Positions 1-8,635 of a stretch of DNA of 64,000 nt are shown here, one piece after another. Source of the DNA: Streptomyces sp. B21-083 (lineage in GTDB: Bacteria; Actinomycetota; Actinomycetes; Streptomycetales; Streptomycetaceae). The stretch lies in NCBI RefSeq assembly GCF_036898825.1, contig NZ_JARUND010000002.1, positions 1,798,001-1,862,000 on the forward strand, in the 5' to 3' direction. Under the pieces are notes generated by a model. The model did not search any database and was not told the origin of the DNA. It saw nothing but the letters and a program-made list of their open reading frames with translations. Within the stretch, counting starts at the first letter, position 1, and every line of letters starts with the position of its first letter. A program made the position numbers and the translations under genes.

Positions 1-402
1 CAGCGCGCGCAGCGCCAGCAGCCAGCCGGGAAGCAGGTACTCGGCGATCGTCATGCTGGCCGCGACCCGCAGCCGGGAGTCGCGTCGCGCCCGCAGGGCC
101 TGCGCCCCGGCGTCGAACGCCTCCGCCGCCTCCACGACCCGCCGAGCCCAGTCGGTGACGAGCACACCGGCGTCCGTGAGCCGGGATCCACGCGGTGAGC
201 GGTCCACGAGGGCCACGCCCAGCTGGCGTTCCATCGACCGGATGCGGCTGCTGGCTGCAGGCTGTGTGACGCCCAGTTCCTGCGCGGCCCGCCCGAGGCT
301 CCCCAGCCGCGCCACGGCGAGCAGCAACTCCATCGCGCCGAGGTCCGGGACCCGCCGCGCGACTCCCGCCGACTGCGCGGCCCTGCCCTCCACATCACCC
401 AT
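1..402 (-). CDS. LysR-family transcriptional regulator (3' end outside window)
   Basis: DNA-binding regulator, 134 codons visible from the ATG at 402; the effector-binding domain continues past the left edge. The N-terminus carries a LysR winged helix-turn-helix, readable as ELGVTQPAASSRIRSMERQL at roughly residues 41-60, followed by the usual linker helix. It is divergent from the TDT transporter at 473, so it probably controls that gene and itself from the 70-bp gap. The substrate signal cannot be told from this fragment. Family call is firm, target is inference. Confidence 0.85.
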   Translation of the reverse strand, partial: MGDVEGRAAQSAGVARRVPDLGAMELLLAVARLGSLGRAAQELGVTQPAASSRIRSMERQLGVALVDRSPRGSRLTDAGVLVTDWARRVVEAAEAFDAGAQALRARRDSRLRVAASMTIAEYLLPGWLLALRAL

Positions 403-416
403 AGATCCAGCTTATG
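400..416. promoter_or_regulatory. Inverted repeat at the LysR start, possible LysR box
   Basis: CATA and TATG arms flank a 9-bp centre and overlap the ATG of the LysR gene. LysR proteins often bind interrupted dyads with an ATA/TAT outline in divergent intergenic regions. The arms are only 4 bp, so this is weak evidence. Confidence 0.3.
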
Positions 417-472
417 TCCTCATTCACTCGAACCCCCTGGCGACCACCCACACCCCGCGCGACGGTAAGAAC

Positions 473-1657
473 ATGGCCATCGCAGCGCCCGCCCACCGCC
501 GCCCGCTCCCCCAGTCCCAGCAACAACCCCAGCCCCAGCCCCAGCACCTGTCACCTCCCCTCGGCCGCCTCCGCCGGCTCGGACCCAACTGGTACGCCCC
601 GGTCATGGGCACCGCCATCGTGGGCACCGCGGGCGCCGGCCTCCCCGGCGCGGACGGCGTCCCGGGGCTGCGTACCCTCTGCACGGTCGTCTGGGCCCTC
701 TCCCTCGCCCTCCTGGCCACGCTTCTCTGCGCCCGCGCCCTGCACTGGGCCCACCACCGCGACCAGGCCCGCGCCCACCTCCTCGACCCGGCGACGGCCC
801 CCTTCTACGGCTGCCTGGCCATGGCCCTGACGGCTGTCGGCGGAGGCGCCCTCGTCGTCGGCCGGGACTGGCTCGGTCTCCCGGCCGCCGTCGCCCTGGA
901 CGCGGTCCTGTTCACCGCCGGGACGGTCGTCGGACTCGTCGCCGCCGTCGCCGTCCCGTACCTCCTGGTCGTACGCGGCGGCACCCCCAGCCCCGTCTGG
1001 CTGCTCCCCGTCGTCGCGCCCATGGTGTCCGCGGCGCTCGGACCGCTCCTGGTCGCCCATCTCCCGCCCGGGCAGGGGCAGCGGACCCTCCTGTTCGCCT
1101 GCTTCGGCATGTTCGGGCTGAGCCTGCTCGCGACCCTGGTGATGCTGCTGGTCGTCTTCGGCCGACTCGTGACGACCGGTCCGCTCCCCCTCGTCCTCAC
1201 CCCGACCCTGTTCCTGGTCCTGGGCCCGCTCGGGCAGTCCACCACCGCCGCCGGGAACTTCGCCGATCTCGCCCCCCATGTCCTGGGCGTTCCCCATGTC
1301 GCCGCCACGGCCGTCACCGTCCTCTACGGCGTTCCCGTCATGGGCTTCGCCCTGCTGTGGCTCGCCCTCGCCGGTGCGCTGGTGCTGCGCGCACGGCGCC
1401 GTGGCATGGGCTTCACGATGACGTGGTGGGCGTTCACCTTCCCGGTGGGCACCTGTGTGACCGGCGCGGAGAGTCTCGGTAGGCACACCGGGCTCGCCGC
1501 CTTCGGCGTCCTCGCCGTCGCCCTGTATGTCCTGCTCGTCGCCGCCTGGGCCGGCGCCGCCACCCGTACCGTCCGGGGGCTGGTCAGCGGTGAGCTGCTC
1601 GCAGGGCCTCGCCCAGCGCCCGTGGCGCCTCGGCCAGTGACGGCCCGTACCAGGTGA
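473..1657 (+). CDS. TDT-family (TehA/SLAC1-like) anion or C4-dicarboxylate transporter
   Basis: Integral membrane protein of 394 aa. After a Pro/Gln-rich cytoplasmic start comes a TDT signature stretch (WYAPVMGTAIVG, about residue 45), then about ten hydrophobic segments alternating with short loops to residue 370. Known members export tellurite or sulfite, carry malate or act as anion channels, so the substrate is open. The reading frame stays open upstream to position 53, but ATG 473 was chosen because the hydrophobic core and family similarity begin just after it and the LysR gene occupies the DNA before 402. Its last 74 bp overlap the 3' end of the convergent BtuF-like gene. Confidence 0.8.
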   Translation: MAIAAPAHRRPLPQSQQQPQPQPQHLSPPLGRLRRLGPNWYAPVMGTAIVGTAGAGLPGADGVPGLRTLCTVVWALSLALLATLLCARALHWAHHRDQARAHLLDPATAPFYGCLAMALTAVGGGALVVGRDWLGLPAAVALDAVLFTAGTVVGLVAAVAVPYLLVVRGGTPSPVWLLPVVAPMVSAALGPLLVAHLPPGQGQRTLLFACFGMFGLSLLATLVMLLVVFGRLVTTGPLPLVLTPTLFLVLGPLGQSTTAAGNFADLAPHVLGVPHVAATAVTVLYGVPVMGFALLWLALAGALVLRARRRGMGFTMTWWAFTFPVGTCVTGAESLGRHTGLAAFGVLAVALYVLLVAAWAGAATRTVRGLVSGELLAGPRPAPVAPRPVTARTR

Positions 1658-2327
1658 GGTGGCGACCGCTGACGAGCGCGCAGGGCAGCCCCTCGAACGC
1701 CTCGGGACCGTCCTCGGCCGTGAAGCGGTACGGCTCGTCCGGCAGCACGACCATCCCCGGCCGCGCGGTGGTCCGCAGTTCCTCGATCGGTACCCGCGGA
1801 TAGCGTTCGGTGTGGGCCGCGTACGCGTTGTCGACCCCCAGCCGCGCCAGTACGTCACCCGCGAAGGTGTCCCGCCCGAGCACCATCCAGGGGCGCCGCC
1901 AGATCGGCACGACAGCAGTCGTACGGCTGTCCGCGGCGGTTCGCCACCATCGCTCCGGCGCCGACCACGCAATCTCGGCCTCGTCGAGCCACCGGGGTCG
2001 CGATCCGGCGCCGCACGCCCTCACCACCCGCTCCAGCTCCGCGAACGCCTGCGGCACGGTCCGCACCTCGGTGAGCAGCACCTCGATGCCCGCCGTGCGC
2101 AGGGCGGCGAGGTCCGGTTCGCGGTTCTCCTCCTCGTTGGCGACGACGAGGTCGGGCGCCAGCTCGACGATCCGCTGAACCTTCGGGTTCTTGGTACCGC
2201 CGATCCGGACGACGCCGGCGCCGAGATCGGCCGGATGGCTGCACCAGTCCGTGGCCCCGACCAGAACGCCGGGCACGGTGACCGCCACCGCCTCCGTCAG
2301 GGACGGCACCAGCGAGATCACCCTCAT
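1584..2327 (-). CDS. Periplasmic-binding-like protein, BtuF/cobalamin type
   Basis: About 247 aa. It begins with MRVISLVPSLTE, the N-terminus typical of helical-backbone metal/corrinoid receptors (BtuF fold), followed by GATDWCSHP and a DLVVANEEENREPDL stretch typical of the group. There is no signal peptide or lipobox, so it is probably not a classic exported ligand receptor; Streptomyces commonly encode such cytoplasmic-looking stand-alone versions. ATG 2327 was preferred over the GTG two codons upstream because GGGTGA lies at a normal distance before it. It follows the XRE-cupin gene on the same strand (87-bp gap), and its end overlaps the TDT gene tail to tail. No permease or ATPase of a B12 importer is adjacent. 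Confidence 0.7.
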   Translation of the reverse strand: MRVISLVPSLTEAVAVTVPGVLVGATDWCSHPADLGAGVVRIGGTKNPKVQRIVELAPDLVVANEEENREPDLAALRTAGIEVLLTEVRTVPQAFAELERVVRACGAGSRPRWLDEAEIAWSAPERWWRTAADSRTTAVVPIWRRPWMVLGRDTFAGDVLARLGVDNAYAAHTERYPRVPIEELRTTARPGMVVLPDEPYRFTAEDGPEAFEGLPCALVSGRHLTWYGPSLAEAPRALGEALRAAHR

Positions 2328-2414
2328 GATCACGTCACCCCAACTGCTGATCTCGCGTTACGAGTTGACGGCGAACGCCGGGCCGTGGAGCAGCCGGAAG
2401 GAACGGCCCACAGC

Positions 2415-2984
2415 TCAGCGCCGCCCGTCCTGCACCGCCTCGATGTGTTCGGCCACCGCCACCACGATCACCCGGGTGTCCGGCACGGTCGCCCGCCAGC
2501 GGTGCCGCACCCCGCCCGTCAGGTACAGCGTGTCGCCGCGGCCGAGCCGGTGGGCACGGCCCTCCGCCTCGACCTCGACGGCGCCGTCCGCGACGTACAT
2601 CAACTCGTCGTTGCGGTGCTGGAACTCACGGCCGGCGTCGTGGTCGCCGGTGAACTCCATCGCGTGCAGTTGCTGGTGGCCACGGACCAGGGAGCGCAGG
2701 CGGGGCTCGTCGGGGGCGGGTTCGAGGGCGTCCGCGCGGACCACGTCGACGCTGCACGCCGGGTCGGCCGCCGCGAGGAGCTCGACCGCGGTGGTGCGCA
2801 GGGCGTCGGCGACCTTCTCCAGGGAGCTGCGGCTGGGCCGCGCCCGCTCGTTCTCGATCTGGCTCAGAAAGGGCACCGACAGACCGCTGCGTTCGGCCAC
2901 GACGGCGAGGGTGAGCTCCAGCGCCCGGCGCCGCCGCCGGACGGCCGCGCCCACCCGCAGGGGCTGTTCTTTGTGGTCGCCCAT
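2415..2984 (-). CDS. XRE-family regulator with C-terminal cupin domain
   Basis: A 189-aa two-domain regulator. Residues about 10-65 form an HTH_XRE domain (VAERSGLSVPFLSQIENER); residues about 110-180 form a small cupin with a histidine-bearing barrel (GREFQHRNDELMYV, then GGVRHRW), the usual effector or metal pocket in this class. The frame is open to 3143, but ATG 2984 follows GGAGGGAGCCGGAGCT and starts just before the HTH. Members control polyamine, amino-acid or antibiotic-precursor genes; neighbours here are a BtuF-like protein downstream and a betaine importer upstream, all on the same strand, so the target is uncertain. Confidence 0.85.
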   Translation of the reverse strand: MGDHKEQPLRVGAAVRRRRRALELTLAVVAERSGLSVPFLSQIENERARPSRSSLEKVADALRTTAVELLAAADPACSVDVVRADALEPAPDEPRLRSLVRGHQQLHAMEFTGDHDAGREFQHRNDELMYVADGAVEVEAEGRAHRLGRGDTLYLTGGVRHRWRATVPDTRVIVVAVAEHIEAVQDGRR

Positions 2985-3451
2985 AGCTCCGGCTCCCTCC
3001 TCGGCTCGTCGTCGCGCCCTGGTTGCGTACGTCCCATCACAGCGCATCGCGCCGTGTGTTCGGTGGCTGTTCGCCAGATCGTCCCCGAACCACGCACGAC
3101 GCGTTCCCTGATGACTTCCTTGCACCCTACGCATGTTCGTCAAACCGTTTCATGCGCCGGTCACATCGGTGTCACCCCTCGTCGGGTACGACCCTCACTG
3201 TTCGCGCCAGGAGACGGGCCGCCGGGCCCGTCCTCACGCCCCTCCCCGCGCGCGGGGAGCGATGCTGACCAGCGGCGGCGGCAGGCGGAGCGACCGCGCC
3301 ATGGTGAGGGCGTGGCGCTCCGTGGTTGGCCGGATGCTTCTCGTACGTGGAACGTGTCCGTCCGGGAACGCCGAGAGGGGTGGGCCTCACCGGAAGACAC
3401 CCGCACGCACGCGTGCCCCGGTTCGACCCACCCCTCCTGAGAGCGGCTCCC
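2985..3451. other. Gene-free stretch between the XRE regulator and the betaine operon
   Basis: 467 bp with no convincing gene. It holds the presumed promoter of the XRE gene at the low end and two strong dyads near 3213-3259. Short frames here lack ribosome sites or family features. Confidence 0.6.
3213..3259 (-). terminator. Paired hairpins downstream of the betaine importer operon
   Basis: GACGGGCC-GCCG-GGCCCGTC at 3213-3232 is followed by an 18-bp perfect palindrome at 3242-3259 (CTCCCCGCG/CGCGGGGAG). They sit about 200 bp past the stop of the fused permease gene on the transcript strand. No U-run follows, as is usual in Streptomyces. Confidence 0.45.
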
Positions 3452-5290
3452 TCAGTTGGTTGATACCCCTTTCGCACCGCTCTTGCCCCCGGAACCCGCG
3501 ACTGGCGCCCATTTCCCGGCGAGCTGGGGGTTCGCCTTCAGCCAGGCCCGGACGGCGTCCTGTTCCCCGCCCTTGCCCGCCTGCTGGATGCGGGCCTCCA
3601 GACCGGTGAGCTGCGCCTCGGTCATGGAGAAGTTCTTCAGCCAGGCGCCAACCTCGGGATTGTCGTCGGCGAAGCCCTTGCGGGCGAGCGTGTGTACGCC
3701 GTCGCCCTTGCCCCAGGCGCCCTTCGGATCCTTGAGCTTCTTCAGGTCGTAGTCGCTGTACGCCCAGTGCGGCGACCAGAGGGTGACGGCGATCGGTTCC
3801 TTCTTGGCGTACGCGCGCTTGAGTTCGGCGAGCATGGCCGGGGTGGAGCCGTCGACGACCTCGTACTCACCGTCGAGGCCGTACGCCTTGAGGACCTTGT
3901 CCTTCAGAAGGCCCATCATTCCGGCGCTCGGCTCGATGCCGACGATCCGGCCCTTGAACGTGGACGACTTCCCCTTGAGGTCGGCGAGCGAGTCGACGCC
4001 CTTCACGTACGAGGGGACGGTCAGCTCCAGGGAGGTGGGGCCGTACCACTTGCCCAGGTCCTCCAGCTGGTCGCCGTACTTCTTCCAGTACTCGGCGTGG
4101 GTGACGGGCAGCCACGAGTCCGTCTGGAAGTCGATCTGGCCGGTGGCCAGGCCCGTGTACAGCGGGCCGGCCGCGTACTGGGTGGTCGTGACGTCGAAGC
4201 CGCGTTCCTCCAGGAGCTCCTTCCACAGGAACGTCGTGGCGATGCCCTCGTCCCAGGGGATGTAACCAATGGTGACCTTCTTGCCCTGGCCCACGTCCGT
4301 CGCGGTGGTCCGGGTGCTCTGCGAGGAGGAGCCGAAGATCCCGAGACCGCCGGCGACGAGCGCCAGGACGACCACACCGGCGAGCGCGACGACCGGGCTG
4401 GGGCGGTGGTTCCACAGCTTCGGGGTGCCCGCGGTACGCGCTTTGGCGGCTGCGCGGCGGCCCAGCGGGGAGATCTGGGCGCCGAGCGCGCCGGTCATGC
4501 GGTCGAGGTAGATGGCGAGGACGACGATGCCGAGACCCGCCTCGAAGCCGAGGCCGATGTCGAGCTGGCCGATGGCCTCGTTGACGGCACCGCCGAGCCC
4601 GCCGGTGCCGACCATGCCGGCGATGACGACCATGGACAGGCCGAGCATGATGACCTGGTTGACGCCCGCCATGATCGTCGGGAGCGCGAGCGGCAGCTGC
4701 ACGCGCAGTAGGGTGTCGCGGGGCGGGGTGCCGAACGCCTCGGCGGCCTCGACGAGTTCGGCGTCGACCTGACGGATGCCGAGCTCGGTCATGCGTACGC
4801 CGGGAGCCAGGGCGAAGATCAGGGTGGCGACGACGCCCGCCGGGACGCCCATGCCGAAGAACAGGATCGCCGGGATCAGCAGCACCATCGACGGCATCGT
4901 CTGGAGCAGGTCCAGGACGGGCCGTACGACGGCGCTCACCGTCCTGGAGCGGGCCGCCCAGATGCCCAGCGGGATCGAGATCACCAGGGCGATCAGGGTG
5001 GCGACGAGCACCAGGGAGAGCGTCGACATGGCGCGGTCCCACAGGGCCATGGAGTCGACGAGTGCGAATCCGGCGAAGGCGAGGACGCCCGCGACCAGGC
5101 CGCGCAGCCACCAGGCGGCCACCGCGAGGATGCCGGCCAGGAGGAGGGGCTCCGGGGCGGTGAGGACGGCGTAGATGCCGTCGTAGAGGCCTTCCACGAC
5201 CGCCTTGATCGCGTCGAAGAGCCAGGACATGTGGTCGACGAGCCAGGTGACGCCGTCGTCGACCCAGTCGCCGAGCTGGAGCCTAGGCAC
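3452..5290 (-). CDS. Glycine betaine-type ABC permease fused to its binding protein
   Basis: A 612-aa fusion. Residues about 45-290 are a proline/glycine betaine permease (ProW/OpuAB type) with the EAA-loop region (DAELVEAAEAFGTPPRDTLL) and about six membrane spans. A further span near 325 anchors an OpuAC-like substrate-binding domain (about 340-600) that begins KVTIGYIPWDEGIATTFLWK. Such fusions put the receptor on the outer face of the same polypeptide. The gene starts at GTG 5290, overlapping the stop of the ATPase gene by 8 bp, so translation is coupled. With the ATPase it makes a complete importer for an osmoprotectant (betaine, proline or a similar quaternary amine); the exact ligand is not shown by the sequence. 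Confidence 0.9.
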   Translation of the reverse strand: MPRLQLGDWVDDGVTWLVDHMSWLFDAIKAVVEGLYDGIYAVLTAPEPLLLAGILAVAAWWLRGLVAGVLAFAGFALVDSMALWDRAMSTLSLVLVATLIALVISIPLGIWAARSRTVSAVVRPVLDLLQTMPSMVLLIPAILFFGMGVPAGVVATLIFALAPGVRMTELGIRQVDAELVEAAEAFGTPPRDTLLRVQLPLALPTIMAGVNQVIMLGLSMVVIAGMVGTGGLGGAVNEAIGQLDIGLGFEAGLGIVVLAIYLDRMTGALGAQISPLGRRAAAKARTAGTPKLWNHRPSPVVALAGVVVLALVAGGLGIFGSSSQSTRTTATDVGQGKKVTIGYIPWDEGIATTFLWKELLEERGFDVTTTQYAAGPLYTGLATGQIDFQTDSWLPVTHAEYWKKYGDQLEDLGKWYGPTSLELTVPSYVKGVDSLADLKGKSSTFKGRIVGIEPSAGMMGLLKDKVLKAYGLDGEYEVVDGSTPAMLAELKRAYAKKEPIAVTLWSPHWAYSDYDLKKLKDPKGAWGKGDGVHTLARKGFADDNPEVGAWLKNFSMTEAQLTGLEARIQQAGKGGEQDAVRAWLKANPQLAGKWAPVAGSGGKSGAKGVSTN

Positions 5291-6377
5291 GGGCGGTCAC
5301 CTTGCCCTCCGCGTGGGCGGGGACACTTGGGCTGTCGCAGGGCTCGGGGTCGCCCTGCTGGTCGCCCAGGAACGCGAGGAGGCGCTGTCTCGGTACGACG
5401 CCGACCAGCTCGCGGTCCGCGGTGAGCACCGCGACGGGGTGGGTCAGCCGGGCGCTCAGCGCGCAGAGCTCCGTGAACGGCGTGTCGGGCGTCGCCGTCG
5501 GACAGTCGCAGTCGGCCTCGTCGCCGCGGGTCTCCGGGTCCATGACGGCGCCCGCGGTGAGGACGCGGGAGCGGTCGACGTCCTTGGTGAAGGAGGCGAC
5601 GTAGTCGTCGGCCGGGCGGACGAGGATGTCCTCCGCGGTGCCGGTCTGGACGATGCGGCCGTCGCGCATCACGGCGATGCGGTCGCCCAGGCGCATGGCC
5701 TCGTTGAGGTCGTGGGTGATGAACACGATGGTCTTCTTGAGGGTCTTCTGGAGTTCCAGGAGCTGGTCCTGCATGTCCCGGCGGATCAGCGGGTCGAGCG
5801 CGCTGAACGACTCGTCCATGAGCAGCAGGTCGGCGTCGGTGGCGAGCGCCCGGGCCAGGCCCACGCGCTGCTGCATGCCGCCGGACAGCTCGTCGGGCCA
5901 CGAGTCCTCCCAGCCGGCCAGACCGCACAGGGCGAGCGCCTCGCCGGCGCGACGCTCGCGCTCGGCGCGGGGCACGCCCTGCACGGACAGGCCGTACGCG
6001 GCGTTCTCGCGGACGCTGCGGTGCGGGAAGAGCGCGAAGTGCTGGAAGACCATGCTGATCTTGTTCGCCCGAAGCGCCCGCAGTTCACGGTCGCCGAGCG
6101 CGGTCAGGTCCTCCCCGTCGAAGCGGACATGTCCGGCCGTCGGTTCCAGCAGGCCGTTGAGCATGCGCAGCAGCGTCGACTTGCCTGAGCCGGACAGGCC
6201 CATGACGACGAAGATCTCGCCGGGTTCCACGCTGAAGGACGCGTCGACGACGGCCGCGGTGGTGCCGTCGTCGCGCAGTTCCTCGCGGTCGGCTCCTTGT
6301 TCGAGCCGGGTGACCGCGTCGCCGGGTCGTCTGCCGAACACCTTGTACAGATGCTCGGCCTCAAGCCTGGATGACAA
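5283..6377 (-). CDS. Glycine betaine/proline ABC transporter ATPase (ProV/OpuAA type)
   Basis: A 364-aa ATPase with Walker A GLSGSGKST, Q-loop, signature LSGGMQQRVGLARALA, Walker B LLLMDESFSALD and switch H (FITHD). A C-terminal extension after residue 270 resembles the CBS-like regulatory region of OpuAA/ProV, which senses ionic strength in that family. The frame is open to 6539, but the Arg/Asn-rich lead-in is not protein-like; TTG 6377, preceded by CGAGGAGCACCC, starts directly before the conserved LEAEHLYKVFG. It is the first gene of the two-gene importer. Confidence 0.88.
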   Translation of the reverse strand: MSSRLEAEHLYKVFGRRPGDAVTRLEQGADREELRDDGTTAAVVDASFSVEPGEIFVVMGLSGSGKSTLLRMLNGLLEPTAGHVRFDGEDLTALGDRELRALRANKISMVFQHFALFPHRSVRENAAYGLSVQGVPRAERERRAGEALALCGLAGWEDSWPDELSGGMQQRVGLARALATDADLLLMDESFSALDPLIRRDMQDQLLELQKTLKKTIVFITHDLNEAMRLGDRIAVMRDGRIVQTGTAEDILVRPADDYVASFTKDVDRSRVLTAGAVMDPETRGDEADCDCPTATPDTPFTELCALSARLTHPVAVLTADRELVGVVPRQRLLAFLGDQQGDPEPCDSPSVPAHAEGKVTARA

Positions 6378-6397
6378 GGGTGCTCCTCGGTCGTGCG

Positions 6398-6435
6398 CTT
6401 CGGTTGCGCTCTTCGTTCGCGCTCTTCGGTTGCGC
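6398..6435. repeat. Direct 12-bp repeat in the betaine operon leader
   Basis: CTTCGGTTGCGC occurs exactly at 6398-6409 and 6424-6435, with related GGTTGCG/ATTGCGA copies following to about 6455. It lies just upstream of the TTG start of the ATPase gene, where a promoter or activator site is expected. Confidence 0.45.
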
Positions 6436-6599
6436 CGATTGCGACGGTTGCGCGAACAGCGGGGTTCGCTCGGGAGCGCCCCTGCCCCCTTCCGACATGG
6501 ACAAACGGGCGAGTGCGCCACCTCACAGGGTCTTCGCAAATGAAACGTGGGGGGCCTGGTGGGAGCCGCCGGTGCGCCGGAGAGCGGCGCGCGGGGTGA

Positions 6600-6622
6600 C
6601 TGTCAGTGGCGTACGGCATGAT
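6600..6622 (+). promoter_or_regulatory. RecA-NDp-like DNA-damage promoter before the exonuclease gene
   Basis: TGTCAGTGG (6601-6609), 7 bp, CATGAT (6617-6622). It resembles the LexA-independent damage promoter TTGTCRGTG-N-TANNNT read by PafBC in mycobacteria. Seven bases after the -10 falls a GTG at 6630 in the exonuclease frame, which would make the mRNA leaderless. The -10 is imperfect (CA instead of TA). Confidence 0.5.
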
Positions 6623-6629
6623 GCGAGGC

Positions 6630-7550
6630 GTGACCGGACGACTGATGCTTCTCGACACCGCCTCGCTCTATTTCCGCGCCTACTTCGGCGTCCCGGAGTC
6701 CGTGAAGGCTCCGGACGGCACGCCGGTGAACGCCGTGCGCGGGCTGCTCGAATTCATCGACCGGCTGGTCAAGGACCATGAGCCGGACCACTTGGTGGCG
6801 TGCATGGACGCGGACTGGCGTCCACAGTGGCGGGTCGACCTGATCCCCTCGTACAAGGCCCACCGCGTCGCCGAGGAGCGCGAGGCGGGGCCGGACGAGG
6901 AGGAGGTGCCGGACACCCTGTCGCCACAGGTACCGGTCATCGAAGCGGTGCTGGACGCGGTCGGCATCGCGCGCGTGGGCGTCGCGGGCTACGAGGCGGA
7001 CGATGTGATCGGCACCTTCACCGCGCGCGCGGTGGGCCCCGTCGACATCGTCACCGGCGACCGGGACCTGTACCAGCTGGTCGACGACGCGCGCGGGGTG
7101 CGCGTCCTGTACCCGCTCAAGGGCGTGGGCACCCTGCAACTGACCGACGAGGCCTGGCTGCGCGAGAGGTATGGGGTGGACGGGAAGGGGTACGCGGATC
7201 TGGCGCTGCTGCGCGGCGACCCGAGCGACGGCCTGCCGGGCGTGCCGGGCATCGGCGAGAAGACGGCCGCGAAGCTGCTGGCCGAGTTCGGCGACGTGGC
7301 CGGGATCATGGCCGCGGTCGACGACCCGAAGGCGAAGCTGACACCGTCGCAGCGCAAGCGGCTCGACGAGTCGCGGCCGTACGTGGCGGTCGCGCCCAAG
7401 GTCGTCCTGGTGGCCGGCGACGTGCCGCTGCCGGATGTCAACACGGCGGTGCCGCGTGCCCCTCGCGACCCCGCGACGCTCGACGCGCTCGCTGCCCGCT
7501 GGGGACTTGGGGGTTCGCTGGAGAGATTGCTCACGACACTCGGAAGGTGA
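6630..7550 (+). CDS. 5'-3' exonuclease (PolI N-domain/FEN-like)
   Basis: About 306 aa of the family formed by the 5' nuclease domain of DNA polymerase I standing alone. Visible are the PIN-like acidic core (LMLLDTASLYFRAYFG, YEADDVIGTFTARA, VTGDRDLYQLVDD) and the helix-hairpin-helix GLPGVPGIGEKTAAKLLAEFG, which binds duplex DNA. It would trim 5' flaps or RNA primers during repair. In-frame starts exist at 6606, 6618, 6621 and 6630; GTG 6630 was chosen because it coincides with the predicted transcription start of the damage-type promoter. A start at ATG 6618 is the main alternative and adds four residues. Confidence 0.88.
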   Translation: MTGRLMLLDTASLYFRAYFGVPESVKAPDGTPVNAVRGLLEFIDRLVKDHEPDHLVACMDADWRPQWRVDLIPSYKAHRVAEEREAGPDEEEVPDTLSPQVPVIEAVLDAVGIARVGVAGYEADDVIGTFTARAVGPVDIVTGDRDLYQLVDDARGVRVLYPLKGVGTLQLTDEAWLRERYGVDGKGYADLALLRGDPSDGLPGVPGIGEKTAAKLLAEFGDVAGIMAAVDDPKAKLTPSQRKRLDESRPYVAVAPKVVLVAGDVPLPDVNTAVPRAPRDPATLDALAARWGLGGSLERLLTTLGR

Positions 7551-7720
7551 GGCACCACCGATCCCGGGAGATGCACGATGTAGGAGACCCCACCACCTGG
7601 CACAACACTTCCGCCCGGGGAAATAGCGTCCCCCCTGCAGAGAATGCCGCTCTTGCTTTAAGGCATCGTTACGAAACAAAGCGCCTCGGGCAACAGGGTT
7701 ACATCAGGGAGTGATGCTAA

Positions 7721-7736
7721 CTTAGGTAACCCTAAG
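7721..7736. promoter_or_regulatory. Iron-box-like operator (DmdR/IdeR type)
   Basis: CTTAGG-TAAC-CCTAAG, a perfect 6-bp inverted repeat inside a TTAGGTAACCCTAAG stretch, lies 22 bp before the siderophore-interacting protein gene. Streptomyces DmdR1 recognises 19-bp boxes of the form TTAGGTTAGGCTAACCTAA. The match is partial but sits before an iron gene. Confidence 0.65.
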
Positions 7737-7757
7737 CAAGGGAACAGGGAGGCCGTC

Positions 7758-8606
7758 ATGGCAGAGCGCCCGGAACGCAGGGCTCCGAAGGCCCACTCCG
7801 CGCAGGTCGTCCGCACCGAGCGACTGACGCCGCACATGCAGCGCGTGGTTCTGGGCGGCGACGGCCTCGCCGAGTTCACCGCCGGCACACGCACCGACCA
7901 CTACGTGAAGCTGCAGTTCCCGGCCGAGGGCGTCACCTACCCGGAGCCCTTCGACATGCAGCGCGTCCGCGAAGAGTTCCCGCGCGACCAGTGGCCCGTG
8001 ACCCGCACCTACACGGTGCGCGCCTGGGACCCCGAACTGCGCGAGCTGACCCTCGACTTCGTCCTGCACGGCGACGAGGGTCTCGCCGGCCCCTGGGCGA
8101 TGCGCGTACAGCCGGGCGAGACGGTCCTCTTCGGCGGCCCCGGCGGGGCGTACGCCCCCGACCCCGACGCCGACTGGCATCTGCTCGTCGGCGACGAGAG
8201 CGCGCTGCCGGCGATCGCCTGCGCCCTGGAGGCGCTGCCCGACGGCGCGAAGGCCTACGCCTTCGTGGAGGTCGCCGGCCCCGAGGAGGAGCAGAAGATC
8301 GACTCCGACGTGGAGGTCCGCTGGCTGCACCGCGGCGAACGCCCCCTCGGCCAGGCCCTCGTCGAAGCCGTGAGCGGCCTGGAGTTCCCCGCGGGCCGGG
8401 TGCAGGCGTTCGTGCACGGCGAGGCGTCCTTCGTGAAGGACCTGCGCCGACTGCTGCGGGTGGAGCACGAGATCCCGCGCGAGGATCTCTCGATCTCCGG
8501 CTACTGGCGCCTCGGCCACAACGAGGACGGCTGGCAGGCGACCAAGCGGGACTGGAACGCACGGGTGGAGGCGGAGCAGGAGGCCGCCGCCCCGACGGCC
8601 TCCTGA
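7758..8606 (+). CDS. Siderophore-interacting protein (SIP, FAD-dependent ferric reductase)
   Basis: A 282-aa flavoreductase of the ViuB/YqjH group, which reduces Fe(III)-siderophore in the cytoplasm to free iron. The FAD-binding barrel comes first (about 10-135, with TRTYTVRAWDPELRELTLDFVLHG, where RxYTVR is the flavin motif), then an NAD(P)H-like domain (HLLVGDESALPAIACALEALP) and the C-terminal signature GYWRLGHNED. ATG 7758 follows AGGGAGG. No siderophore operon is adjacent; the gene stands alone behind an iron-box-like site, so it probably serves siderophores made elsewhere. Confidence 0.92.
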   Translation: MAERPERRAPKAHSAQVVRTERLTPHMQRVVLGGDGLAEFTAGTRTDHYVKLQFPAEGVTYPEPFDMQRVREEFPRDQWPVTRTYTVRAWDPELRELTLDFVLHGDEGLAGPWAMRVQPGETVLFGGPGGAYAPDPDADWHLLVGDESALPAIACALEALPDGAKAYAFVEVAGPEEEQKIDSDVEVRWLHRGERPLGQALVEAVSGLEFPAGRVQAFVHGEASFVKDLRRLLRVEHEIPREDLSISGYWRLGHNEDGWQATKRDWNARVEAEQEAAAPTAS

Positions 8607-8635
8607 CTCTCGGCGCCCCGACTCAGCGCTTTTCC

